A DNA stretch of 16,039 nucleotides, from the NCBI GenBank assembly GCA_000485475.1, contig AXYY01000022.1:1-16039 (forward strand), written 5' to 3'. This stretch comes from Candidatus Ancillula trichonymphae ImTpAt (GTDB taxonomy: Bacteria; Actinomycetota; Actinomycetes; Actinomycetales; Bifidobacteriaceae). The position numbers and the translations under genes are program-made. This document shows positions 7,672-16,039 of this stretch, piece by piece; the first letter of the stretch is position 1, and the number at the start of each line of letters is the position of its first letter. The notes under the pieces are model-generated. The model searched no databases. It was given only the letters and a program-made list of their open reading frames with translations, and had not been told where the DNA came from.

Positions 7672-7700
7672 TTGACTTTAAATGTTTTGGCAGTTATACT
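7672..7700 (+). promoter_or_regulatory. Sigma-70-type promoter for the surface-protein locus
   Basis: TTGACT (7672-7677) and TATACT (7695-7700) are separated by exactly 17 nt, each matching consensus at 5 of 6 positions, with AT-rich DNA upstream. Transcription should start near 7707, 20 nt before the ATG at 7727. The 7591-7671 gap upstream shows nothing else recognisable. Confidence 0.7.
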
Positions 7701-7726
7701 TATTGAAGTATGAACGAAGAGTTGAA

Positions 7727-7873
7727 ATGAAGAAAGAGAATTTTAGTGCAAAATGCATATCAGCAATAACTAGTCTGTCGCTGTTGTTGTTCTTGTTTGC
7801 GGGCAGTTCAGTTGCTTTAGTCTCCTTTTCAAATCAACAAGCGGCACATGCCGTCAACCCCACAACCAATTAA
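7727..7873 (+). other. Signal-peptide ORF at the head of pseudogene 1 (48 residues)
   Basis: This encodes a Lys-rich N-terminus (MKKENFSAK), a hydrophobic core at residues 11-32 (Leu-rich around 18-24), and an AxA-type cleavage site AHA at 40-42, followed by six residues and TAA. ATG 7727 is used because the upstream in-frame ATG at 7682 falls inside the promoter. The ribosome site is weak (GAAGAG). A 6-codon ORF (ATG 7710, MNEELK) overlaps the start. Only a secreted hexapeptide would be left after cleavage. Confidence 0.7.
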
Positions 7874-8094
7874 GCGTGCTGGGTTCTCAGAGCAAATCAG
7901 GTGAAGATGGCGCATTTGGAAACATGCTTGATGCTGGTAAAGGTGCGAGCGATGGAGCAAATGCATCACTAACCAGTTCAGACAGACAGTTTTCAGATTA
8001 TCCATCTGGTGGAAGAAGTGGAGATTCTGTCATTACTATGAAGAGCACGAAGATAGAGACATTCACGGTTCAGCTGGTGAAACTTCCCGGAAAT

Positions 8095-8139
8095 GGGCCG
8101 GCCGGAGGAGGCGACGGTAGAGACGGACGCGGGGAAGGG
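8095..8139 (+). repeat. Collagen-like Gly-rich segment of pseudogene 1
   Basis: In frame 1 this reads GPAGGGDGRDGRGEG, glycine at nearly every third position with one slip. More Gly-rich coding follows in frame 3 from 8139 (ASGDGGDAFF), which implies a frameshift here. The N-terminal GEDGAFGN and GKGASDG pieces from 7900 belong to the same region. Confidence 0.6.
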
Positions 8140-8149
8140 CTTCTGGTGA

Positions 8150-8880
8150 TGGTGGAGATGCATTTTTCAACGCAAAAACTGTACGCACGGACTCACTACG
8201 AGTTTCGAAATATCAGGCTCAAAAAGTTAACGTGCACATTGGAACTTGGTCGTTGACAAGAACAGAAATACCGTTATACAAGAAGTTAGTGACACCAGCA
8301 ATGAAGAGGTTGTAATTGATAATGTGGACGTTAAACAAAACGGACAGTTGTACATCGCGAACAATTCTGGAAAACTCACACTATAAATATCCTGCACATT
8401 GATGGTGTTTCTGAGTCGAACTTCACAGTTGTAAATTTTGACAACCTGAAAATTAATTCAATTGTTAGTGATTTGCCAAGTGTGTTTCGCCGGTCTCGCC
8501 TGTTCCGGTGGAGAAAACTGGATTAGTTGATCCGCAGGACTCCAGATTTACTAGTGTTGCACTGAAGTTCTCTTGCACTGTGTGGTCAGTTGTTGGTAAA
8601 CAGATTGTATTACATGCAACAGAAATATCGAACAACGAGGTTGGCAAAAAGTACGAGTATCGTTACACGATTAAAGACGAGAATGTCGCAACTGATGAGG
8701 GCGTTAACTGCATGGCAACAATTGGACTGGACAAATTTACTCCAGTTGGTGAGAAGATGCATCACCTCTTGTTGTTCTGGATGACAACGGCGTTTCTAGA
8801 CCTGGATTTTTGTACTCAACTATTTTTATCAGGTGAGCGTCGATGCAGGTGCTTTTAGAGCTACGCAAGATTTTCAGAGG
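8150..8880 (+). other. N-terminal beta-rich domains of pseudogene 1
   Basis: This is readable in successive frames: frame 2 at 8249-8383 (VVIDNVDVKQNGQLYI), frame 1 from 8386 (NILHIDGVSESNFTVV), frame 3 to about 8766, then further switches. The stretch near 8770-8870 reads LDDNGVSRPG, then YQVSVDAGAF. It aligns with CLLDNSGNLRYGRTYRVQID and QGQF in pseudogene 2. I do not recognise the fold; alternating hydrophobic strands suggest beta structure. Confidence 0.5.
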
Positions 8881-8939
8881 GCACAATCCCTATAAGTCTA
8901 GGCAGTAACAATGTGAGTATTTTAGCACCAAGGATCCGT

Positions 8940-11900
8940 AGATTGGTTCAATTAAAATCGCCCCCAAGTCACCCGCAGCAACTGGTGAAACATTAACGTT
9001 CGCAGTTAACCACGACATGAACTTTTTGCGTCCGTTGCCAAGAACGGCAATGTGTCCACTGAGCTGAAGTGGCAGTTAATCGATGCAGAAAAACCTGGAA
9101 CAACTCTTGAGATTGGTAAGCAGGTTGACGGAAAACAGGTAGTTCAAAATATGACAGAAGAAGCAGATAAATATGCAGTTTTACATCTGGCTCCTGATGA
9201 AACTGCCAAAACAGTATTCGTCATGGCCAAGTCGACGCATACCATACTCCATTCAATATACGACTTCTCGGTCATCGATGTTGCTAGTCATGTCAATATG
9301 ATGTCACAATCGATTGTCCTGAAAGCATCGTTCTTCAAAAAGGGTATTTCACCTGAAATTTCCTGATCAATATCCGGAGTGGGTGCGTTGCAGTCTGGAA
9401 CCAAAATAACGCGCGCAGTTGGTAATACAGTTGAATTTAGCATCGACGAGAATGAAACGCACAGCTTTTTGGTAACTGCAAGTTTAGTTTATGACCAGAC
9501 GAAAAAAGCAACTGTTTCGGTGCAACTGGAGGGTTCCGCATCTGAAAGTACAGAAGTTGCAATCCACACCGATTCAGTTGATGCAGATGGTGAAACTGCT
9601 GTTTATGACTTGAGCAAGCACAATGCTAGTTCGCCGATGAACTTCATAGTGGAAACGAACAACCAGAGTGCGTGTGCAAGTCCAGCAAAGTGGGAGCGGG
9701 AAGTGGTTGGTGCTGCTACTGCAGTATCAGTTTCAACTTCTGGAAATACTCAGGAACACGCACAAATACTCCTTGGTGATGCGAAACCACAAGTCAAATA
9801 GTTGTCAACGCGCGCTGTTCAAATGCACCAGCAGTTAATGCATTTCTAGTTGTAAAAGTGCTAGGTGCGCCCGAACTCCAGATATTGCTATCTCCTCCGT
9901 AAGTGGCACAAATTGACCTGAGTAGTAGTGTAGAACACAAGATAAATTACGATGCACAAGTTGTTGTACCCAAAGATACGGACAATTCGGTTGTCTGGGA
10001 GTTGTATGGTAATACTTCTTCTAGACACAACTAATCGACGGACAACTCACAGTTTCTCGTGATGAAACCGCACAGACTTTGATGGTCAAGGTTTACCCTA
10101 TAAAGTGCATGCCCTCGAAATCTAAAGTCGCATTTGTGAACATCGTGGGAGCATATAAACCAGAACTGTATTTTACCGGCGAAGGCACTGGATCTTCATC
10201 CGCTTGGCTGGTGCGTCGAAAAGTGTGCAGGCGGTACTTTCTGGTGTCGCACCGGAGAGTTCAAGGGAAGTTACTTGGGAAGTTGTTGGCGCGAGCAGCC
10301 CTCAGACTTCAATAACCGCTGATAAAAACTGCGAGAAAGAGCAGTCAGACAGAGCTCTGCACAGTCGCGAGCACTATTAAGCAGTTGATGTGCATGAAGT
10401 TGCATACAACTTAACAATTATTGCCACACTTGCATCAAATCATCAAATTTTCGCAATCGAGAACATCAGCATAACTGGACGGCAAACGAACGGTGTTGAA
10501 ATTGTGCCAAACGATGAGTATGACCACATATGTCATAAAGTTGACTTCAACGCCGCAAGTAAACAAATTATTCTTGATATCTTCAACGCGCAGAATCCAT
10601 GCAGGTTGTATTACGGACTTCGCGGCGAACGTGTATGCGTATGCGCACCTGCGGGCGTGGATAAAAAACTTGTCTGGAGCTTCGAGGGCGCAAAATACTC
10701 AAGAATTAATGAATCAACTGGTCGGTTAAGTTTCTTGGAAAATGAGACTGCTCAAACGCTCTTCGTGCGTGCGGCACTTGCTGGCGACCGACCCCGCTAA
10801 TATGTGATACAGTTATCGTCATCCTCAAGCGCACAAGTAACAGCGGAGTTACCATACATGTGAATGCGTCAGTTGATGCTGGACTTTTTCTGCAACCGTT
10901 GAGACGTTCGTCAGCATACAAGATGGTGCATCAAATCTTTTGGGAAGTTTACGGCGGTGTTGAGGGCACAAAAATTGACAACGATGGTATGCTGGAAGTC
11001 GCATCGAACGAAACTGTTGATGCTTTGTTCGTTACTGCGAGACTAGTTTATGACCCGACTCGTTTCGCAACTGCGGTGGTCAATGTTGTTGATAAGTCGA
11101 ACAGCGGTTTGAAAATCCTGACCAAAAACGCGTTCTTGAACCAGGTAGCAAAGTTTAACGGTTCAATTGTCCTTGCCAAAAGATGCAGATAAGTCCATTC
11201 TCTGGGACATTTACGGTTCAAGTTCTGGCACCAGAATTGACTCGGAATCAGGAGTTGTTGAAGTTGACAGAAACGAAACCGCGCCCAAGCTGTTCGTGAC
11301 TGCACGAAGTTTAGCAGACGGCTCCAAGCGCGACGTCGCAGTTTTGAACGTGGTGAACCGAAACAACTTAAGTATAAGCATCACCCACCCCCAAGAGTTT
11401 CAGAGGTGGAAGTTGGCGCAGTTTTGCAGTTTAGTGCAAGTGTTCATTTGAACGCAGGAGTTGATCCAGACTTGAATTGGGAACTCTACGGAAACACCGA
11501 TGCGAACACGGCCCTGAATCCAACCGGCGAGCACAGCACACAACTACAACTGCGCTGAAAGTTGGTACACTAGAGCCACGCAGCATTTCTTGTAGTTTTA
11601 GCCAGGAACACGCACGATGATCCAACGCAGTTCGGATTTACAACTGTTAAAGTTGAAGAGTTCAAGCCAGGTGTCCGCACTTTCTCCAAAAGTAAATACA
11701 CTTGAACCTGGTGCTTTTTTTAACTACACGGCGCGGGTTCTGGTGCCTTACGGCATTACCAATGAAGTTCAGTGGGAGCTTGCTCACAGGTAATACATAA
11801 GACTTGACAACTATTGGCGCAGATGGTGCGGTTCAAGTGGGCTTCAACGAGAAGGCGGCGAAACTTGGTGGTAATTGCGAGGAGCAAGTATGATGCGGTG

Positions 11901-11960
11901 CTCTTTGATAGTGCTGTCACTAACTTGTCGTTGCCAGATCATGTCATTGATGATGGCGAA
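8940..11960 (+). repeat. Ten tandem Ig-like repeats of about 100 residues in pseudogene 1
   Basis: Each unit carries a (V/L)xW(E/D)xxG strand, then an I(D)xxGxLxV turn, an (N/D)ETAxxLxVTA strand and a D(P/Q)T+xAxVxV end, the pattern of bacterial Ig-like surface repeats. The conserved Trp codons are at 9070, 9364 (now TGA), 9691, 9996, 10276, 10675, 10941, 11203, 11478 and 11773, spaced 262-399 nt. The best-preserved units are those with WEVYGGVEGTKID (10941) and WDIYGSSSGTRID (11203). Units are joined by frame changes, so no intact multi-repeat protein is made. Confidence 0.8.
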
Positions 11961-11999
11961 CCTAAAGATCAGCTAACGTATGTGAAATTATCAGATGAA

Positions 12000-12320
12000 C
12001 CGATCTACTTGAAGTTTTGATGAATCACCGGTTGTTTTTGATGGGGTAATCGTTGATGGAAGAGTGCTCAGTAAGGATGAGTATACAATTCTACAGATGC
12101 GTGATCTTGGTGAAAGCGCTATGAGTAGTGGTTCTATTGAATATTTAGAAGTTGCAGATGCTCAGAATTCTGGCGTAAAACTGGAACACAGTTGTGTTGC
12201 TTAAATCTGAGTATTTGGATGAGTATTTGGACAAATTTGAACCTCGTCAGCACTTGGTAACCGTAAGTTTTAAGGATAAACAGGACAAAATACAGGAGTT
12301 GAATGTCATCGACCTTGAGC
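12000..12320 (+). other. X2-like C-terminal domain remnant of pseudogene 1
   Basis: This reads VFDGVIVDGRVLSKDEYTIL, then in another frame LLKSEYLDEYLDKFEPRQHL and VTVSFKDK. The pattern (xVDGxxLxxxxYT, later LKxxYLxxL, HxxTVxFxD) is that of the X2-like/Ig domains often found just before the anchor of Gram-positive surface proteins. A stop and a frame change split it near 12200. Confidence 0.5.
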
Positions 12321-12321
12321 A

Positions 12322-12417
12322 AAAGAGGTTGCATTTGTGCACACATATATTTTGCTTGCACTTCTACTTACATTTAGCGTTGTGGGTGCAATCTGGTTTA
12401 AGAGGAGGAAACTATGA
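12322..12417 (+). other. C-terminal transmembrane anchor of pseudogene 1
   Basis: Frame 1 reads KEVAFVHT, then a hydrophobic helix (ILLALLLTFSVVGAIWF), then KRRKL and TGA. There is no LPxTG, so it is a membrane anchor with stop-transfer charges, not a sortase substrate. It lies in a different frame from the domain upstream; the change falls near the AAAA run at 12321-12324. Confidence 0.7.
12403..12417 (+). promoter_or_regulatory. Ribosome binding site and ATGA overlap joining the two surface genes
   Basis: AGGAGG (12403-12408) lies 5 nt before ATG 12414, and the TGA of gene 1 (12415-12417) overlaps it as ATGA. This indicates one operon with translational coupling. Confidence 0.8.
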
Positions 12418-12749
12418 AGAGAAGCAGAACACTTAGTGTATTTATTCAACTAGCAATGATTTTAACCAGCACATGCATTTTTGTGTCGCTATTGAACGCA
12501 CCTGTTGCAGCAGCTGCAGCTCAAAATATCAGCATACAAGGTGGTGCAGGCGGTCAGGGCCGAGCTGGCGGAGATAGAGTGCTTATTCTTTGGAACAAAT
12601 GTTCAAACTGGTACAATAAAATCTAGAGGCTGGATCAATGGGGAGTGAAGGCAAAAATGAGGGTCTCGGAACAACTCTTAAAAATAACTACGGCGAAAAT
12701 GGTGGAAGTGCTAACAAGTTGTAAGCTGATTTTCTTCTGTCCAAAAGGT

Positions 12750-12806
12750 GGAAATCGCGGAGGTGATGGATCGCGAGGACAAGGGGGGCCTCCAGGTTAT
12801 CCGGGC
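12750..12806 (+). repeat. Gly-X-Y collagen-like tract of pseudogene 2
   Basis: It reads GNRGGDGSRGQGGPPGYPG, with glycine at every third residue for six triplets and then one more glycine. The period is perfect, unlike the looser Gly-rich part just after the signal peptide (GGAGGQGRAGGD). Confidence 0.7.
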
Positions 12807-12819
12807 ATTGCGTGCGGGT

Positions 12820-13680
12820 GCCACAAAATGATCTCCACAGGTGTTCTACGCCTCGGCTCGCTGATAACGAACAAGCGCAAGAATTCTGGACAGCTTACTG
12901 TTGACATTAACGAACTAGTTGTGCAGGGCTCGACGATGATGAATATTCAAGGCTCTAAGAAACGTGCGAATGCAGACAACCACGGGTGCGACATATGGGA
13001 TTAACAAGTTAACAGTTCCATCTGGAAAAATATTAATGATTGAAACTGGTACTTCCGGTAGTCTTACTATGGAAGAGGCCGAATGCGTTCATATTGGAAC
13101 ACTTGAAGTTAGTGAATATGAGAATAATGTACGTGTTTTAGGAAGTTATCCAAACACCATAATTGTTGATAACTTCGTGTCAACTGCACCAGTTATTTTG
13201 GTATACACGGTATTGCACACCAGGCAGTATTGAGTCAGTTAACGTTTGGCCTAAAAGAAACTCACTCTTTGCAGCTGGAGTTTTCACGAAGATGACAGTT
13301 TGTGATCCAGACCAATCGACGTCAGTGACGAACGGAAAAGGGGAAAAAATCAGCATCGTTGGTGGTCCTTGTGCAAGCGGTACGAAGACTGTGCGTATAG
13401 TTGATGTGTCAAACCCCAAGAAGAAGAGTATCAATATATACACATACGAGCTAGATCCACTTGTTGATACAACTCTAGTAGTGAGTGATAGGAACTCTGA
13501 TAACAACTGGTTTGGAGTTGAAATTCCACTAGATAACAACACTGGGAGTAGAACCGATGGTCAGTGCGGCAATAGCAACCCAAATAAGTTGTGTTTACTT
13601 GACAATAGCGGAAATCTACGCTACGGTAGAACTTATCGTGTACAAATTGATCAAGGACAATTCGTTTCACTTCTGCAATA
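12820..13680 (+). other. N-terminal beta-rich domains of pseudogene 2
   Basis: The first part (to 13200) reads YGINKLTVPSGKILMIETG, then IGTLEVSEYENNVRVLGSY, NTIIVDNF, VSTAPVIL. The second (13255-13680, frame 2) reads TKTVRIVDVSNPKKKSINIY and ends CLLDNSGNLRYGRTYRVQID. Both match gene 1 segments at low identity. I cannot name the domains. Confidence 0.5.
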
Positions 13681-13699
13681 TATTCCAACTCGCACAAAA

Positions 13700-15985
13700 A
13701 TACGGCTTTTAGCATGGACATTACAACAGAGTCACCGCAGATTGAGAACATTGCAGTAACTCCAGACTCACTTGTGCTGCACAGTGACTAAACTGGGGGA
13801 GTAAGTATAAATTCATCAGTTGAACTAACTGCAAGTATAACAACAACTCTGGGGCCTGCAAGCACAGATGTTGTATGGGAAATTCTTGGCTCGTCAACAA
13901 CCAACCAGTTGAACGCGACTAGATTTTTGGATTCCGATGGAATTCGGTACGCGTCAGGATCGAACCAGAAGAGCAATTATTCATAGATCAAACTCGGGAA
14001 TCCAGTAAGCGTAACCTATGAGAATCATTGCGAAAATGGTTCAGCTGCACTTGCTGGTGGAGTTGAGCATGAAGTTATTACAAACCGGTTCTTCGTCAGC
14101 CCGAATGAAAAGTCTTCAACTGTCTTTATAGTTGTCAGATCTGCTTACGATTCAAAGAAGTACGCGTTCATACCAGTCGACATCACAGGAATTCGTAACA
14201 CGGACATCAAGATTAGTCCATCTCAGTGCCCAGTTCTACCGCTCGAAACAAACTCTTTTACTGGCGAAACAACTTATGGTGACAACTGCGAGTTCCGCGC
14301 AACAATAACTGCGAGTGAGGGTTTTCCATTAGATGTTAACTGGTCGGTGGTTGGTGCAACTGATCCCAATACGCATGTTGAATATTTGAATCAGGAACAA
14401 GTTAAACAGAAGAGTGATTCGGCACTTGTGTGCGCGGACGAGAACCATAACGAGGAAGATGGTGAGTGCGAGGACAAGGTATATGCGAACATCGGAAAAC
14501 TAGTGGTTGGTAAAAGTGAAACGTTTGCAATGTTCATGGTCTCAGCGACTTCAACTGCTGATTCAAGCAAGACCGCTTAGTTCAGTTTTGTAAATGTCGG
14601 CGGCAAGGGCAGCACTGCATCTGTGAAAATCACCCCTTCACCAGCATTTGTCAGCGTTGGTAACACGGCTCAATTTAGTGCGGCACTATCAGGCAAAACA
14701 GCAGATGAAGCAAAATTCACCTGAAGCGACAGGCGCAGAGGATAAATTAACCACAATTGGTGATGACGGCGTTCTGTTCGTTGGGCACGCAGAAAGTTCT
14801 TCAACTCTAATAATTTTACTGCTAGATTGGATTCGGACACCTCAGTATTTGGCTACGCGGTTGTGCTGGTGCAGGATCGTCCCACAACAACCATTAACAT
14901 AAAACCAAAAGGGGATATTTTGCTACAACCTGATTCAACAAGCAGTTCACCGCGCAAGTTAAAGTTCCAACATTTGAAGATGACGGTGTGGTTTGGGAAA
15001 TTGCAGGACAATCCGGTAGTCAGAAAACAAATATTTCAGAATCCGGATTACTCACGATTGGTGATGATGAACTTTCGTCACTTATTCTGGTTAGTGTCTA
15101 CTTGAAGTATGACAACACAAAAGTTGATACAGTGCTTGTCCAGATTGGTTCAGGTATGAAGAGTATGTCAGAATAAATGAAAAACATCAAGTAATCTCCC
15201 CATGCCCGCACAAACTACTAAAAGCATTCCCGAGTGCCCGAATTGTATCAAGATCCCATTTACTGCAACCACAACTTTGAACAAGAGCGCGAACCGCACG
15301 CTGGTTCGGAGCGTGAATGGAGGAAATGGCAACACCGGATTTTACCCTAGTGAAGTTAGTGGTGAATATATGGCATACTTGTGGGGATAGATCCACTAGA
15401 AACTGCGTCAACCCTTGTGCCCAAATATGCGGAGGAGGCCAAAACGGCACCAGAAGATGTCCACTACAGCGTGTTTGGTAACCGAGCAAAAGATACGGTT
15501 GTGGATGCGAACGGGTTGCTGCACATTTCGCCGCGAGAGAGTGCGAAGTTAATTTAAGTGCGTGCGACCTTTGCATATGACGGTGTCAGTTTTGATACTG
15601 TGAGCGTTGCTCTGCGGCGGAATAATACGAACGGCGTTGAAAATTCTACCTGTGCACAAAGGGCGCGTACTGGACATGCAAGATTCTAGTGCATTTAGCG
15701 GTCTGAACGAGAACTCCAACCTGATCTACAGAGTTATAGTACACGAGTTGATAGAAATTATGATGAAGCCGCATGGACTGTTTACGGAGCAAGTGGCAGC
15801 ACCAGAATCGTTCCAGTTTCAGAACACAACGAACCAGGCTTATTACTTGTTGATCTGCACATAGAGATCCAAACGAGAGTTTTGGAATTCTGCGGGTTGA
15901 AGTTGTGCTAGACGGAAAAGATGGTGCGTATTCTGCAAGAGATACTGCAATTGTTAATCTTACTGGCCAGAAATCTAGTGGAATT
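13700..15985 (+). repeat. About six Ig-like repeats of pseudogene 2
   Basis: Repeat landmarks are WEILG (Trp codon 13876), WSVVG (14341), FT-stop-EATG (about 14720), WEIAGQSGSQKTNISESG (14994), YSVFGNRAKDTVVDANG (about 15463) and WTVYGASGSTRI (15774). Each is followed by a GxLxV-type strand and a DTxxVxV end. Stops and frame changes separate most units, for example TAA after SAKLI near 15554. Confidence 0.75.
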
Positions 15986-16039
15986 GATATTGTTTCGGTA
16001 AACGGTATGAGTCTTGAAGATTTGGAAAGCAACCTCATT

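Larger units (their letters stand above)
7727..12417 (+). pseudogene. Decayed giant surface protein 1 (signal peptide, Gly-rich, Ig-like repeats, membrane anchor)
   Basis: No long ORF survives, but following the reading frame across stops and frame changes rebuilds one protein of about 1,560 residues. In order: a signal peptide (7727-7870), a Gly-rich segment (7880-8170), beta-rich N-terminal domains (about 8150-8880), about ten Ig-like repeats (8940-11960), an X2-like domain (12000-12320) and a transmembrane anchor with basic tail (12322-12414). The last codon is TGA at 12415-12417. I see well over a dozen lesions, including TAA at 7871 directly after the signal peptide and TGA at 9364 in place of a repeat-conserved Trp. 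Long readable stretches remain, such as 9034-9801 broken only by that TGA, so the decay is fairly recent. The likely former role is a cell-surface adhesin or structural protein. The exact function is unknown. Confidence 0.85.
12414..16039 (+). pseudogene. Decayed giant surface protein 2, paralogue of gene 1, cut by the window end
   Basis: It has the same architecture as gene 1. The signal peptide is at 12414-12520 (MKRSRTLS, hydrophobic core, APVAAAAAQ). Gly-rich/collagen-like DNA follows to 12806, N-terminal domains lie at about 12820-13680, and Ig-like repeats start at about 13700. The coding frame changes repeatedly: the signal-peptide frame stops at 12626, and stops or switches follow near 12724, 13003, 13200 and 13680. 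In frame 1, 13681-14721 is continuous except for stops at 13789 (TAA), 13984 (TAG) and 14578 (TAG). The final 150 nt read FGILRVEVVLDGKDGAYSAR onward, open to the window end. The former function was probably a surface adhesin-like protein. The C-terminus is unseen. Confidence 0.82.

Noticed and set aside
7682..7726. Upstream ATG at 7682 as the start of the signal-peptide gene
   Set aside because: It lies between the -35 and -10 boxes, so it would not be in the transcript; ATG 7727 begins the typical Lys-rich signal peptide.
12194..12436. Independent 80-residue hydrophobic protein
   Set aside because: The better reading shifts frame near 12321 and yields the transmembrane anchor of gene 1 ending at 12417; the alternative tail runs through the start of gene 2.
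7876..16039. Genetic-code change (TGA or TAG read as sense) to explain the stops
   Set aside because: TAA, TAG and TGA all interrupt the region, many breaks are frame changes, and the intact genes end in all three stops at family-typical C-termini.
7876..16039. Programmed frameshifting or phase-variable repeats keeping the proteins expressible
   Set aside because: There are too many lesions of mixed type, and no consistent slippery heptamer or homopolymer/short tandem repeat tract at the frame changes.
7876..16039. Many small independent secreted genes, taking each surviving ORF as a gene
   Set aside because: The fragments join into one repeat architecture when frames are followed; they lack their own ribosome sites, starts and promoters.
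1..16039. CRISPR array, insertion sequence, tRNA or rRNA genes
   Set aside because: No regularly spaced short repeats, transposase motifs, terminal inverted repeats or recognisable RNA gene sequence were seen.

Overview
The window looks like part of an actinobacterial chromosome of moderate to low GC. Supporting signs are an alpha-type phosphoglucomutase next to a stand-alone FHA protein, an amtB-glnB pair (in Bifidobacterium-type genomes usually followed by glnD), and a probably leaderless GTG-started asd. I cannot name the species. Seven housekeeping genes are intact (one cut by the window edge), followed by 8.3 kb of heavily decayed surface-protein genes. This contrast suggests a host-restricted or symbiotic lineage undergoing genome erosion, which is inference.

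Layout. 1-1313 (+): the C-terminal half of phosphoglucomutase, then a small FHA-domain protein. 1314-1674: no intact gene; it holds a hairpin between convergent genes and what I read as scraps of glnD on the minus strand. 1675-3402 (-): glnB and amtB, with the glnB ribosome binding site overlapping the amtB stop. 3403-3600: divergent control region with two extended -10 promoters, an inverted repeat and an 11-codon leader ORF whose stop overlaps the amtB start. 3601-7590 (+): tight operon of asd, a type I DAHP synthase gene and an acyl-CoA-synthetase-like gene, joined by a 1-nt gap and a 1-nt overlap. 7672-16039 (+): a good promoter followed by two tandem paralogous giant surface-protein genes, both broken by many stops and frame changes.

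Both surface-protein genes can be reconstructed by following the reading frame across the lesions. The shared order is signal peptide, Gly-X-Y collagen-like segment, two shared beta-rich N-terminal domains, then tandem Ig-like repeats of about 100 residues. The first gene also shows an X2-like C-terminal domain and a membrane anchor with a basic tail. It ends with an ATGA overlap onto the second, which has a perfect AGGAGG. The second runs off the window.

Functionally, the left part covers sugar-phosphate interconversion, phosphothreonine signalling and ammonium uptake with PII control. The middle operon covers the aspartate-family and aromatic amino acid entry steps plus fatty-acid activation. 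The right part was a cell-surface adhesin-like locus, now apparently dead although its expression signals survive.
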